5,018 nucleotides of DNA from Thermoplasmata archaeon (GTDB lineage Archaea > Thermoplasmatota > Thermoplasmata > Thermoplasmatales > Thermoplasmataceae), in contig JAKBGP010000174.1 in NCBI GenBank assembly GCA_021833045.1, positions 1-5,018 on the forward strand, read 5' to 3'. The position numbers and the translations under genes were made by a program. The notes beneath the pieces were generated by a model. The model was not told the DNA's origin. It searched no databases and was given only the letters and a program-made list of their open reading frames with translations. Numbering within the stretch: the stretch's first letter is position 1; each line of letters starts with the position of its first letter. Below are positions 1 to 5,018 of this stretch, in pieces.

Positions 1-83
1 TTCATGCCAGCAATCTCTTTCTTCACGGCTTCGTCATTGCCATGCTTCTGGATCATTTCCCTTAAAATATCTTCTGACGCCAT
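1..83 (-). CDS. Partial hypothetical protein, N-terminus only
   Basis: The first 27 codons of a minus-strand gene are visible, beginning MASEDILREMIQKHGNDEAV and continuing KKEIAGM before leaving the window. The segment is charged and predicted helical, with no signal peptide or membrane segment. I do not recognise the family. An alternative in-frame ATG at 89 would add Met-Ile. The ATG at 83 fits slightly better with a leaderless transcript from the AT-rich box at 99-114. It lies downstream of the disulfide oxidoreductase gene on the same strand, but an oligo-T tract and its own promoter separate them, so it is probably an independent unit. Confidence 0.6.
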   Translation of the reverse strand, partial: MASEDILREMIQKHGNDEAVKKEIAGM

Positions 84-98
84 GATCATGAAGTGCGG

Positions 99-114
99 TT
101 TATATTATATTTTT
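99..114 (-). promoter_or_regulatory. TATA box of the partial gene at the left edge
   Basis: On the minus strand this stretch reads AAAAATATAATATAAA, an archaeal TATA-like element. Its upstream half is centred about 27 bases before the ATG at 83, the spacing expected if transcription starts at or next to the start codon. Assigned by position and composition only. Confidence 0.4.
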
Positions 115-142
115 ATTGATTTTCGCTGATACTTTTGTATTT

Positions 143-150
143 AAAAAAAA
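143..150 (-). terminator. Oligo-T terminator after the PDO gene
   Basis: The minus strand carries an uninterrupted run of eight T here, about 34 bases after the stop codon of the disulfide oxidoreductase gene and before the promoter of the next minus-strand gene. Archaeal RNA polymerase terminates at oligo-T tracts without needing a hairpin, and no hairpin is seen. Confidence 0.45.
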
Positions 151-183
151 TAATTATGATGTTTTGTTATATCCAATATTAAC

Positions 184-825
184 TCAGAGCGAGTCTACGA
201 TGTAAGTCGCGAAGGTTTCTTCCGGAAGGCTGCCCACATGCATGGTCTCGCCGTTTAAGGTTATGTGTGGTACCTGCATAACACCTGCTTCATCTGCTTC
301 TTCGCTGAAATCCATAGCTCCCACCATGCTTCCTGTGATATTGCTGTTGATCATAGCGAACCTGTGGGCAGATTTCACCATCGCAGGGCAGAACTGGCAA
401 TGTGGAGTTGTATATACCCTGATTTCTGCTGGAGTCTTTATTGACTGTATCTTATCAATGACAGTCTGGCTGAGATTTACCTTGCCTGTGGAGAATGCTT
501 CAAGATCATCCATTAAAACAAGGAATTCATGACCTGAGGGGATGCCATAATACCTGACATTTCCTTCTTTGAAATGATCCGAGAAAAGCATAATGACGGG
601 GCCCTTTGTGATGCTGTATTTTTTCGCTTCACTGTCTCCAGTGTGAAATATATTGATCTTCATCCTGCTGTCCATGGATGTTAATTCCTCCATCAGGGCA
701 AGAGCATCTGAACAGGTACTGCACTGTTCACTGTCAAGAAAAATTTTGATTGTGACCGGATCCTTCAGGGTCCTGCCAAACCTCTCCCTGATCTTTTTTA
801 CGTCATCCTCTTTGAACCATATCAT
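184..825 (-). CDS. Protein disulfide oxidoreductase (PDO), tandem thioredoxin/glutaredoxin fold
   Basis: This 213-residue cytoplasmic protein matches the archaeal PDO family in length and layout. Family members form, reduce or isomerise protein disulfides and usually receive electrons from a thioredoxin reductase-like enzyme. The first thioredoxin unit (about residues 22-115) carries a CSTC site at 35-38, a Gly-Pro at 75-76 in the cis-proline region, and the PDO hallmark RYYGIPSGHEF at 91-101. The second unit (about 131-213) carries CQFC at 143-146 and the cis-proline motif VP at 185-186. Both redox sites are therefore intact. The N-terminal site is CSTC rather than the CQYC I recall from Pyrococcus furiosus PDO. 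The ATG at 825 is preceded at 25 bases by a TATA-like box, consistent with a leaderless message. The main alternative name is glutaredoxin-like protein. The family call is firm. Confidence 0.93.
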   Translation of the reverse strand: MIWFKEDDVKKIRERFGRTLKDPVTIKIFLDSEQCSTCSDALALMEELTSMDSRMKINIFHTGDSEAKKYSITKGPVIMLFSDHFKEGNVRYYGIPSGHEFLVLMDDLEAFSTGKVNLSQTVIDKIQSIKTPAEIRVYTTPHCQFCPAMVKSAHRFAMINSNITGSMVGAMDFSEEADEAGVMQVPHITLNGETMHVGSLPEETFATYIVDSL

Positions 826-845
826 GATTCTATATTTTCAATCGG

Positions 846-858
846 TATTAAAATTTGA
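846..858 (-). promoter_or_regulatory. Promoter (TATA box) of the PDO gene
   Basis: On the minus strand the sequence reads TCAAATTTTAATA, with the TATA-like core TTTTAATA centred about 25 bases before the ATG at 825. This predicts a transcript starting at or within a few bases of the start codon. No Shine-Dalgarno sequence lies between the box and the start, which fits leaderless translation. Confidence 0.45.
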
Positions 859-875
859 ACATTTTCTGGTAAAAA

Positions 876-992
876 TCACTCTATTTTAATCAATAAAGTG
901 TATATGTGCCCTGGACTTTTCTTCTGGGCAATAATACCTCTAGCGATATTCCCGTTGCTAGCAGCCTCTCTTGCACCATCAAATCCCTGAAG
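876..992 (-). pseudogene. Possible C-terminal remnant of a sugar ABC-transporter binding protein
   Basis: A 38-codon open frame lies between an in-frame TAA (993-995) and a TGA (876-878), with no start codon. Its translation includes GFDGAREAASNGNIARGIIA followed by Q. Periplasmic sugar-binding proteins of the ribose/galactose type have a C-terminal pattern of GFDG, a helix with Glu-Ala, Gly-x-Ile, then Ile-Ala-Gln, and this segment follows that order with about two residues missing in the helix. No upstream part of such a protein was found in 996-1388. It could be a short scrap of a lost transporter gene, or a chance resemblance. Confidence 0.2.
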
Positions 993-1388
993 TTATCAGA
1001 TTTTTATTTTTCTGCATTATTTTACAGTCATTTCTGCTGTTAGTTTAATTTTCCAGATAAATTCAGCATTGATATAATTTGATGTTAGGTTTGTGCGACT
1101 TAATTCTTGATTGAAGAGAAAATGGAAAAGGCAACTACATTCATTTCACTGCTCAGGAATCTCATTGAACATTCTAATCATAATAAGGGAGCATTCCATT
1201 AGACTTTGACTTAAATTTCGGTGTTATCCTTTTCACAGACCCCTTTGCCTGAATTTGGTGCGTCTATTTAACAATTGAATCGAGTATAAACCTCGCATTA
1301 ATGCTATTATAGACATCTCCTAATATCCAAATAATTATTTTTCACCGTTATATCAAAGCCCCTCAATAATGATTTAGCGTAAATAATT

Positions 1389-2216
1389 TTAATTCTTGTC
1401 TATGGGCACTGATATCGTAAGGAACCATTTTCCCCTAGTGGCAGAACGTACATCATAATTGTGTCCCTGTATCCATTCATCTAAAGTTTCAACGTTTTTT
1501 CTTGATAGGGCATGAATATAGAGAACTTCAGAAATTTGATAGAAACCGTATTTTTTTGATTCCCCAATCTTTCTGTTAACTTCGATATCTATATCTCTTA
1601 CTGACATGCCATAATTTACAAATACAGCCAATAGTCCATTTTTAATTATCATCTCATAAATGTTGTTAAATATTTCATTAGTTTCTTCTTTTCTCATAGA
1701 GCTCTTATCTATCTCTTCATACAATGGTTTTATGAAATTCTCAAAATATTCAGATGAACATAAATTAGCTATGTTCTTACCCCTATCTCCAAACTTTTTA
1801 ATTACGTCTCTTTTAACCTGAAATATGTTTTCATTATCCCTGAAAAGAGCTCGCATGAATAAAGAGACTTTCAAAGCCTCAAAGTCTTCCTTTGGGATTT
1901 TATCCTTGAAGAAACTTAGCATTGCTTTGTCTGGATTATTTTTTTCGTAGTTGTCAAAACGCTTAGAATAGTTCTCCAAATGGTTTGTAAGAATCTCACC
2001 TTCCTCTTGGAAGTACTTTGCGACGATTCTATCAAATTCAATCTTTTGCTCTTTTTCAAGCGAGTTAACATTAACGGTGATCTTCTTGCCACTTTGATCT
2101 ATGTTAATGGCTTCTCTACCTGTAGTGTTAATAATATTAATCTCAGGAGAATTTATTTTTATACTTATATGAAAAATATTTTCTATAAAAGATTTTAAGG
2201 AATCAAACCACGACAT
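1389..2216 (-). CDS. Hypothetical protein, 275 residues, second gene of an AT-rich pair
   Basis: I do not recognise this family. Residues 1-17 could form an amphipathic helix with Trp3, Phe4, Leu7, Phe10, Ile11, Ile14 and Phe15 on one side, possibly for membrane contact. Residues 17-52 alternate hydrophobic and polar residues (IKINSPEINIIN, then AINIDQSGKKITVNV), suggesting several beta strands. Residues 53-250 are charged and mostly helical, with distinctive stretches FGDRGKNIANLCSSEYF (142-158) and FVNYGMSVRDIDIEV (199-213). There is one cysteine (153), no signal peptide, no clear transmembrane helix and no nucleotide-binding loop. The ATG at 2216 is preceded by AAGGAA (2221-2226), six bases upstream, inside the end of the previous gene, so translation is probably coupled. 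The gene is rich in AAA, ATA and ATT codons compared with PCNA. Real coding is likely; function is unknown. Confidence 0.75.
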   Translation of the reverse strand: MSWFDSLKSFIENIFHISIKINSPEINIINTTGREAINIDQSGKKITVNVNSLEKEQKIEFDRIVAKYFQEEGEILTNHLENYSKRFDNYEKNNPDKAMLSFFKDKIPKEDFEALKVSLFMRALFRDNENIFQVKRDVIKKFGDRGKNIANLCSSEYFENFIKPLYEEIDKSSMRKEETNEIFNNIYEMIIKNGLLAVFVNYGMSVRDIDIEVNRKIGESKKYGFYQISEVLYIHALSRKNVETLDEWIQGHNYDVRSATRGKWFLTISVPIDKN

Positions 2217-2217
2217 A

Positions 2218-2457
2218 CTATTCCTTTTTACTTTTGAGTTTGATTAGTGATACTACGTTATCCTCAATAAAAATTTCTGAACCTTTCTTAATTCCACCAA
2301 AATCTTCTACTGTCAGCGGATTGCCTTCAAAGGACATGACTTCCTCATTGGAATCTAGTTCAAGCACATTTCCATTAACTATTTTCTTGTTGAAGAGACT
2401 GAGAATGTACTCTCTAGCACTTTCATCAAAAGACATTCTTGGATTATTATTTTCCAT
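2218..2457 (-). CDS. Hypothetical small protein, 79 residues, first gene of the pair
   Basis: This gene stops one base before the start of the 275-residue gene, so the two are almost certainly one operon. The protein begins MENNNPRMSFDESAREYILS, with a probable helix at residues 10-24. The rest looks like short beta strands: VLELDSNEEVMSFEG (31-45), SEIFIEDNVVSLIKL (60-74), and a lysine-rich tail. There is no cysteine, signal peptide or membrane segment. GGTGGG at 2461-2466, three bases before the ATG, resembles a Shine-Dalgarno site, yet the TATA-like box is so close that the message may be leaderless. A small first gene followed by a larger one resembles toxin-antitoxin or small defence cassettes in layout, but no motif supports that role. 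Confidence 0.65.
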   Translation of the reverse strand: MENNNPRMSFDESAREYILSLFNKKIVNGNVLELDSNEEVMSFEGNPLTVEDFGGIKKGSEIFIEDNVVSLIKLKSKKE

Positions 2458-2476
2458 CTTCCCACCTTATTTTGGT

Positions 2477-2488
2477 ATTATATACTGA
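2477..2488 (-). promoter_or_regulatory. TATA box of the two-gene cassette
   Basis: The minus strand reads TCAGTATATAAT, a strong archaeal TATA element about 24-27 bases before the ATG at 2457. The spacing puts the transcript start almost on the start codon, although a GGTGGG sequence sits in between. No comparable box precedes the second gene, supporting a single transcript. Confidence 0.5.
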
Positions 2489-2623
2489 TATTTATTTGTT
2501 AATTTTTTCTGCAATGTTTCCAATGATCTTTAACGATGTTAATTTAATTGACAGTATCAACAATGTTATAACAATTACTTCTATTAAAATTTGTGGGTCT
2601 TCGCGGCTATGGGCACTATTCTA

Positions 2624-3456
2624 TTACCTACCCATATTGAAGAGATTATGCCAAACGCAGTTGCAGAATGGAGCGTTATCTATTCTGTCATCCCTCTTCT
2701 GTGTCCCACATTCCACCAAAGCATTTTCCTGTCTGCTGCAAATCCCGATTCAGAATTGCTTCTCTGATGTTACTGTTCCAGATATGAATGGTATTCCCAA
2801 CAAATTTCCGCACTGTGTCTTTACATTTCTTTGATCTGTTCAGTGAAGCGTATTTTTTGGAATTACGAATACTTTCGTATTTCCCAGCTTATCCATGTAT
2901 GAATGTGATGAATAATACTGGATTACAGACGTATTGAGTCCTTCTCCATCCCCAGAGTTGAAAGAAGAACCATTGGCCCTGTCATATGCTTCCCTTTCAG
3001 ATTCCATGGATGATCCCGATCTATACATCCTGGATTCCAGGTCCATTATTGCGAATGAATATGCAAACAGACTCTTCTTATGGATTTTAGATTCTTTTGC
3101 ATCTTTACCGTGATCAGAATTTTCTTTTGCCATTACCTCCAGTTTCTTTGCATGTGATTCGTAGTTCTTCTTTATGGTTAAAGAATAACCGGTACCAATT
3201 GCCTGTTGCATCTGATTTCGTTATACCATTCCTTTTCATCACGATATAACATGAAGGTTGTGTACCGCAATTATGGCCCCTTCACCAGGGTAATGATCTT
3301 TCCAATGCTTTGTGTAATATATCTATGCAGGACTTCATGAAGAATATTGCAAACATATTTTTGAAATATTCTGTTTGATTCATCCACAATCTGCTTTATA
3401 AGAAGAAGCTTGACTCTTTGCTCCAGTGATAATGAATGTTGGATGGCCCCGGCCAA
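2624..3456 (-). pseudogene. Decayed DDE transposase of an insertion sequence, multiple frameshifts
   Basis: Pieces of one transposase appear in order on the minus strand but in changing frames. They are: LSLEQRVKLLLIKQIVDESN (frame open 3456-3271); NMFAIFFMKSCIDILHKALE (from 3359); GAIIAVHNLHVIS then two stops (3280-3236); KRNGITKSDATG (to about 3201), with Asp codon 3210-3212 a candidate first catalytic residue; GTGYSLTI through VFVIPKNTLH (3211-2840); NRSKKCKDTVRKFVGNTIH (from 2840); RSNSESGFAADRKMLWWNVG (2763-2704), whose Glu codon 2749-2751 may be the third catalytic residue; and KRDDRIDNAPFC...WHNLFNMGR ending at TAA 2624-2626. The closing pattern of Ser-Glu-Ser, Lys/Arg, R-x-DRI-x-A and HNLF is typical of archaeal IS4-like DDE transposases. 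At least seven frame changes mean it is inactive. The exact IS family is not assigned. An N-terminal extension upstream of 3456 is cut off by TAG, and no terminal inverted repeats were identified. Confidence 0.85.
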
Positions 3457-3507
3457 TACTGGCTATTGGAAACGTACAGCGCAGATCGCAAACATAAATT
3501 TCACCGA

Positions 3508-3517
3508 CCTATATAGG
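3508..3517. other. Perfect 10-base palindrome, possibly a promoter element
   Basis: CCTATATAGG is its own reverse complement. On the minus strand it would work as a TATA box about 50 bases before the first recognisable transposase codon, so it may be the old promoter of the dead insertion sequence. On the plus strand it lies 130 bases before the PCNA start, too far to be its basal promoter. Short palindromes of this size also occur by chance. Confidence 0.25.
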
Positions 3518-3609
3518 ACATAACTCCTTCATTCAATGGAATCTGACAATGTTATTTGTTGCATCTATTCGATATTGATCTTATTTGGTAACATACCTTG
3601 ATCATATTT

Positions 3610-3622
3610 GAAAATATTTATT
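3610..3622 (+). promoter_or_regulatory. PCNA promoter: BRE and TATA box
   Basis: GAAAA (3610-3614) followed by TATTTATT (3615-3622) resembles an archaeal BRE plus TATA box. The TATA centre is 27 bases before the ATG at 3646, so transcription would start on the start codon and give a leaderless mRNA. No Shine-Dalgarno sequence precedes the ATG, in agreement. Confidence 0.6.
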
Positions 3623-3645
3623 TGCCTGCTTGCACATTACCATCT

Positions 3646-4377
3646 ATGAAAGTTAGTTCAACCATAGGCACTCTTAAGGAGATCATAGATATAGTCAACT
3701 CCATCACGGGAGAAGCCAAGTTTGAATTTGAGCCGGACGGCATACATGTGAGGGCCATAGACAGCGCAAGAGTTGCAATGGCAGATCTTTTTGTTTCGAG
3801 TTCAGTTTTTGAAAGCTATGAAGTGAGTGAAAAAACAGACATCCCACTGGAGATTGAAAGGGTTAAGAATGTACTGAAACTTGGTGGAAACAGCGAACCC
3901 ATCAGCATAACGAGTGCTCCTGGAAAACTTAAATTCACCATGGGGAACCTGAGCAAAAGCATAGCATTGCTGGAATACGGAAACATGACCGCTCCAAAAC
4001 TCCCAGCAGTGAACCCTGAGAATTATGTTGTTGTCAACAAGGCTGAAATCGAGAAAGGATTGAGGGCCACAACCGATGTGAGGGATTCTGTAAAGCTTTC
4101 CATAGAGGATTCAAGATTTGTTATCTCATCCAGAACAGATTCTGAAGATGCCGAACTGATTCTTGAGAGGGAAAACTGTGTGGAGCTTGTGTCAAGAGGA
4201 GGTTCAAAGAGCAGTTACCCTTCCGATTACCTCATGAAAATCATAAAATCCACAGGCTCTGCAGATAGGCTTAAGCTTGCATTCAACAACGACTACCCAC
4301 TCATAATAGAACCCGAATACATTGAAAAGTCTGGAGAAAAAAAGGTCAAGTTCTTCCTTGCTCCAAGAATGGAATGA
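3646..4377 (+). CDS. pcn: DNA polymerase sliding clamp (PCNA)
   Basis: The 243-residue product is a full-length archaeal PCNA. Members form a ring, usually a homotrimer, that encircles DNA and tethers replicative polymerase, FEN1, ligase and other partners. Visible features are the first clamp domain (about 1-108) with EPDGIHVRAIDSARVAMADL at 29-48; the interdomain connector loop (about 109-124), which helps bind PIP-box partners; the second domain (about 125-243); and the conserved C-terminal FFLAPRME. The reading frame is open back to a TTG at 3598, which would add 16 residues, but the ATG at 3646 gives the family's N-terminus and lies 27 bases after a good TATA box. No partner gene is co-transcribed; the upstream neighbour is a dead insertion sequence on the other strand. 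The gene is intact. Confidence 0.96.
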   Translation: MKVSSTIGTLKEIIDIVNSITGEAKFEFEPDGIHVRAIDSARVAMADLFVSSSVFESYEVSEKTDIPLEIERVKNVLKLGGNSEPISITSAPGKLKFTMGNLSKSIALLEYGNMTAPKLPAVNPENYVVVNKAEIEKGLRATTDVRDSVKLSIEDSRFVISSRTDSEDAELILERENCVELVSRGGSKSSYPSDYLMKIIKSTGSADRLKLAFNNDYPLIIEPEYIEKSGEKKVKFFLAPRME

Positions 4378-4384
4378 TTTCAGG

Positions 4385-4404
4385 AAGAGGTGTGTCCCTC
4401 TTTC
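4385..4404 (+). terminator. Possible PCNA terminator, short hairpin and pyrimidine tract
   Basis: Seven bases after the PCNA stop codon, AAGAGG (4385-4390) can pair with CCTCTT (4397-4402) around a six-base loop, followed by a T-rich stretch TTTCTT (4401-4406). The stem is only six base pairs and the T run is interrupted, so the assignment is weak. Confidence 0.3.
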
Positions 4405-4438
4405 TTGACATTTATCATATTCCTGATTAACAACCTAA

Positions 4439-4741
4439 ATCTATGTACAAATTCACACTGTATCAACCAAGAACATAATACTGAGTGAAACAGCTGAAAA
4501 GAAATCTTCTATAAGGATTGATCTAGCTCTTGAACTTTTTTATCCTGAAGGTATTAACTTTGAAAATGGATCAGATGTGATAGAACACTATCCTTTTGCC
4601 AACTGGCTATGGCATTCCTTCTTCAGGGTGAGCGGAAATCTAAGAAAAACTGACGGTTCATGGGAATCCTCGAAGGTTCCCGGATATGAGAAAGAAAGAA
4701 GTGAAATGAACACACGGGCGCGAGGGGATTTGAACCCCTGA
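4439..4741 (+). pseudogene. Start-less 100-codon open frame, possible gene fragment
   Basis: The frame is open for 100 codons between TAA (4436-4438) and TGA (4739-4741) and reads like protein: KKSSIRIDLALELFYPEGIN (codons 21-40), then HYPFANWLWHSFFRVSGNL (50-68) and GSWESSKVPGYE (73-84). I do not recognise the family. No ATG or TTG occurs in frame near the beginning; the first plausible start is GTG at 4577, which leaves 54 residues. An ATG at 4443 in another frame (MYKFTL...) would join it after one frameshift. The last eight or nine codons lie inside the tRNA gene on the opposite strand, so the natural C-terminus is missing. No promoter is evident. A truncated, frameshifted remnant is the best reading; a chance open frame is possible. 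Confidence 0.35.
4689..4703 (-). terminator. Possible terminator of the tRNA-Arg gene
   Basis: On the minus strand this reads CACTTCTTTCTTTCT, a pyrimidine-rich, T-rich tract starting about 12 bases after the tRNA 3' end. Archaeal tRNA transcripts commonly end in such T-rich stretches, but the longest T run is only three. Confidence 0.3.
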
Positions 4742-4789
4742 TCTACAGCTTAGGAGGCTGTTGCCATATCCAAGCTTGGCCACGCGCCC
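4716..4789 (-). tRNA. tRNA-Arg, anticodon CCU (reads AGG)
   Basis: The 74-base minus-strand sequence folds into a complete cloverleaf. The acceptor stem is GGGCGCG paired with CGCGCCC (all seven pairs). The D arm has GGCC opposing GGC with a large loop. The anticodon stem ACAGC/GCTGT is perfect and encloses loop CTCCTAA, placing CCT at positions 34-36 (window 4752-4754). The variable loop is five bases, and the T stem AGGGG/CCCCT encloses TTCAAAT. CCU decodes AGG, an arginine codon used often by PCNA and PDO here. There is no intron, and CCA is not encoded (GTGTG follows), so it must be added after transcription. Confidence 0.96.
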
Positions 4790-4808
4790 ATGCTACCCAA
4801 AATGTGAA

Positions 4809-4820
4809 ATGGTATATTTC
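4809..4820 (-). promoter_or_regulatory. Promoter of the tRNA-Arg gene
   Basis: On the minus strand this reads GAAATATACCAT: a purine-rich BRE-like GAAA followed by a TATA-like ATATAC centred about 26 bases before the mature tRNA 5' end. The predicted transcript would start at or just upstream of the mature end. Confidence 0.45.
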
Positions 4821-4871
4821 ATTATCTGAACATTTTAGAATTGTGTGCAAAACACACCCCTTTCAGGATAT

Positions 4872-4879
4872 GATTAAAG
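4872..4879 (+). promoter_or_regulatory. Possible TATA box of the MBL-fold gene
   Basis: GATTAAAG is centred about 31 bases before the ATG at 4907, giving a very short leader or none. A weaker box (ACTATAG, 4897-4903) is too close to the start. Assigned by position only. Confidence 0.3.
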
Positions 4880-4906
4880 CCATATCCCTGATTCGACTAT
4901 AGTTTC

Positions 4907-5018
4907 ATGACTGGAATGCTGAAAATCAGGAAGATAATAACGGGCCCCCTCATGACAAATACAATAATACTTTCCAGCAGGGGTAGCTGTGTTGTGGTTG
5001 ATCCTGGAGGAGAACAGA
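4907..5018 (+). CDS. Metallo-beta-lactamase-fold hydrolase, N-terminus only
   Basis: The first 37 codons of a plus-strand gene are present and the gene runs off the window. Residues 13-22 read GPLMTNTIIL and residues 28-36 read CVVVDPGGE. This pairing of Gly-Pro-x-x-x-Asn with a hydrophobic strand ending in Asp-Pro-Gly-Gly is the opening of MBL-fold hydrolases related to glyoxalase II, where it precedes the zinc-binding HxHxDH motif. That motif should lie just beyond the window, so metal binding and substrate cannot be judged. An internal ATG at 4916 is an alternative start that removes three residues. The gene is divergent from the tRNA gene and probably has its own promoter. Confidence 0.75.
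   Translation, partial: MTGMLKIRKIITGPLMTNTIILSSRGSCVVVDPGGEQ

Larger units (their letters stand above)
826..1388. other. 563-base intergenic stretch without a convincing gene
   Basis: Both strands were read in all frames. Stops are frequent and the longest open frames are about 20 to 40 codons without a credible start or promoter. Contents noted are the PDO promoter (846-858), a possible binding-protein remnant (876-992), and a 10-base perfect palindrome GCATTAATGC (1295-1304). No tRNA-like cloverleaf, tandem repeat or CRISPR pattern was seen. The region looks like decayed accessory DNA next to the unknown gene pair. Confidence 0.6.

Noticed and set aside
242..532. Plus-strand open frame opposite the PDO gene
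   Set aside because: The minus-strand PDO has two intact CxxC sites and the full family layout; the plus-strand frame is antisense with no motif or start signal.
1121..1200. Short plus-strand frame beginning MEKATTFISLLRN
   Set aside because: Only 26 codons from the ATG, with no TATA box at the right distance and no recognisable motif.
1295..1304. Palindrome GCATTAATGC as an operator
   Set aside because: No gene start or promoter lies near it, and palindromes of this size arise by chance.
1400..2617. Eleven-base direct repeat CTATGGGCACT at 1400-1410 and 2607-2617 bracketing the two-gene cassette
   Set aside because: A few such matches are expected by chance in 5 kb, one copy lies within the coding end of the 275-residue gene, and the flanking bases do not extend the match.
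2439..2834. 131-codon plus-strand open frame
   Set aside because: It overlaps the cassette promoter and runs opposite to the recognisable transposase blocks. Its translation is a low-complexity hydrophobic/Ser-rich sequence without motif, so it is an antisense shadow.
2840..3211. 123-codon minus-strand frame as an independent gene
   Set aside because: Its GTGYSLTI start and VFVIPK end continue in other frames into upstream SDATG and downstream transposase blocks, so it is the middle of a broken transposase, and its ATG is fortuitous.
2560..3555. Ten-base direct repeat ACAATGTTAT at 2560-2569 and 3546-3555 flanking the transposase remnant, possible target-site duplication
   Set aside because: No matching terminal inverted repeats lie immediately inside the two copies, and ten-base matches are expected by chance in AT-rich DNA of this length.

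Overview
The window looks like a chromosome segment of a thermoacidophilic archaeon, most likely of the Thermoplasmata (Thermoplasma/Ferroplasma/Cuniculiplasma type). The evidence is an archaeal PCNA, a double-thioredoxin protein disulfide oxidoreductase (PDO) of archaeal type, TATA-like boxes about 25-28 bases before start codons (leaderless-mRNA architecture), AGG/AGA as the main arginine codons, and a tRNA gene without an encoded CCA. The lineage assignment is inference.

Left part (1-825, minus strand): the 5' end of an unrecognised gene whose body lies outside the window, then an oligo-T terminator, then the PDO gene with its own promoter. Next comes a 563-base non-genic stretch (826-1388). 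It is AT-rich and contains a short open frame resembling the C-terminus of a sugar ABC-transporter binding protein, probably debris if real.

Middle part (1389-2488, minus strand): a two-gene cassette encoding a 79-residue protein and a 275-residue protein, separated by one base and clearly more AT-rich than the housekeeping genes. I recognise neither. The 275-residue protein has an amphipathic N-terminal helix, a beta-strand-like segment and a long helical body. This is the best candidate in the window for an undescribed accessory system.

Next (2624-3456, minus strand): a badly decayed DDE transposase. Reading across all three frames recovers consecutive transposase segments in the correct order, from an N-terminal SLEQRVKLLLIKQ block through SDATG and GTGYSLTI to a C-terminal DRIDNAPF...WHNLFN block. 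They are broken by at least seven frame changes and several stops. The open frames here are pieces of one dead gene, not separate genes.

Right part (3600-5018): the PCNA gene on the plus strand with a well-placed promoter, a long open frame without a start codon that runs into the 3' end of a tRNA gene, tRNA-Arg(CCU) on the minus strand, and the beginning of a metallo-beta-lactamase-fold hydrolase on the plus strand. PCNA, tRNA-Arg and PDO are core functions. The material between PDO and PCNA is accessory, made of mobile-element debris plus the unknown gene pair.
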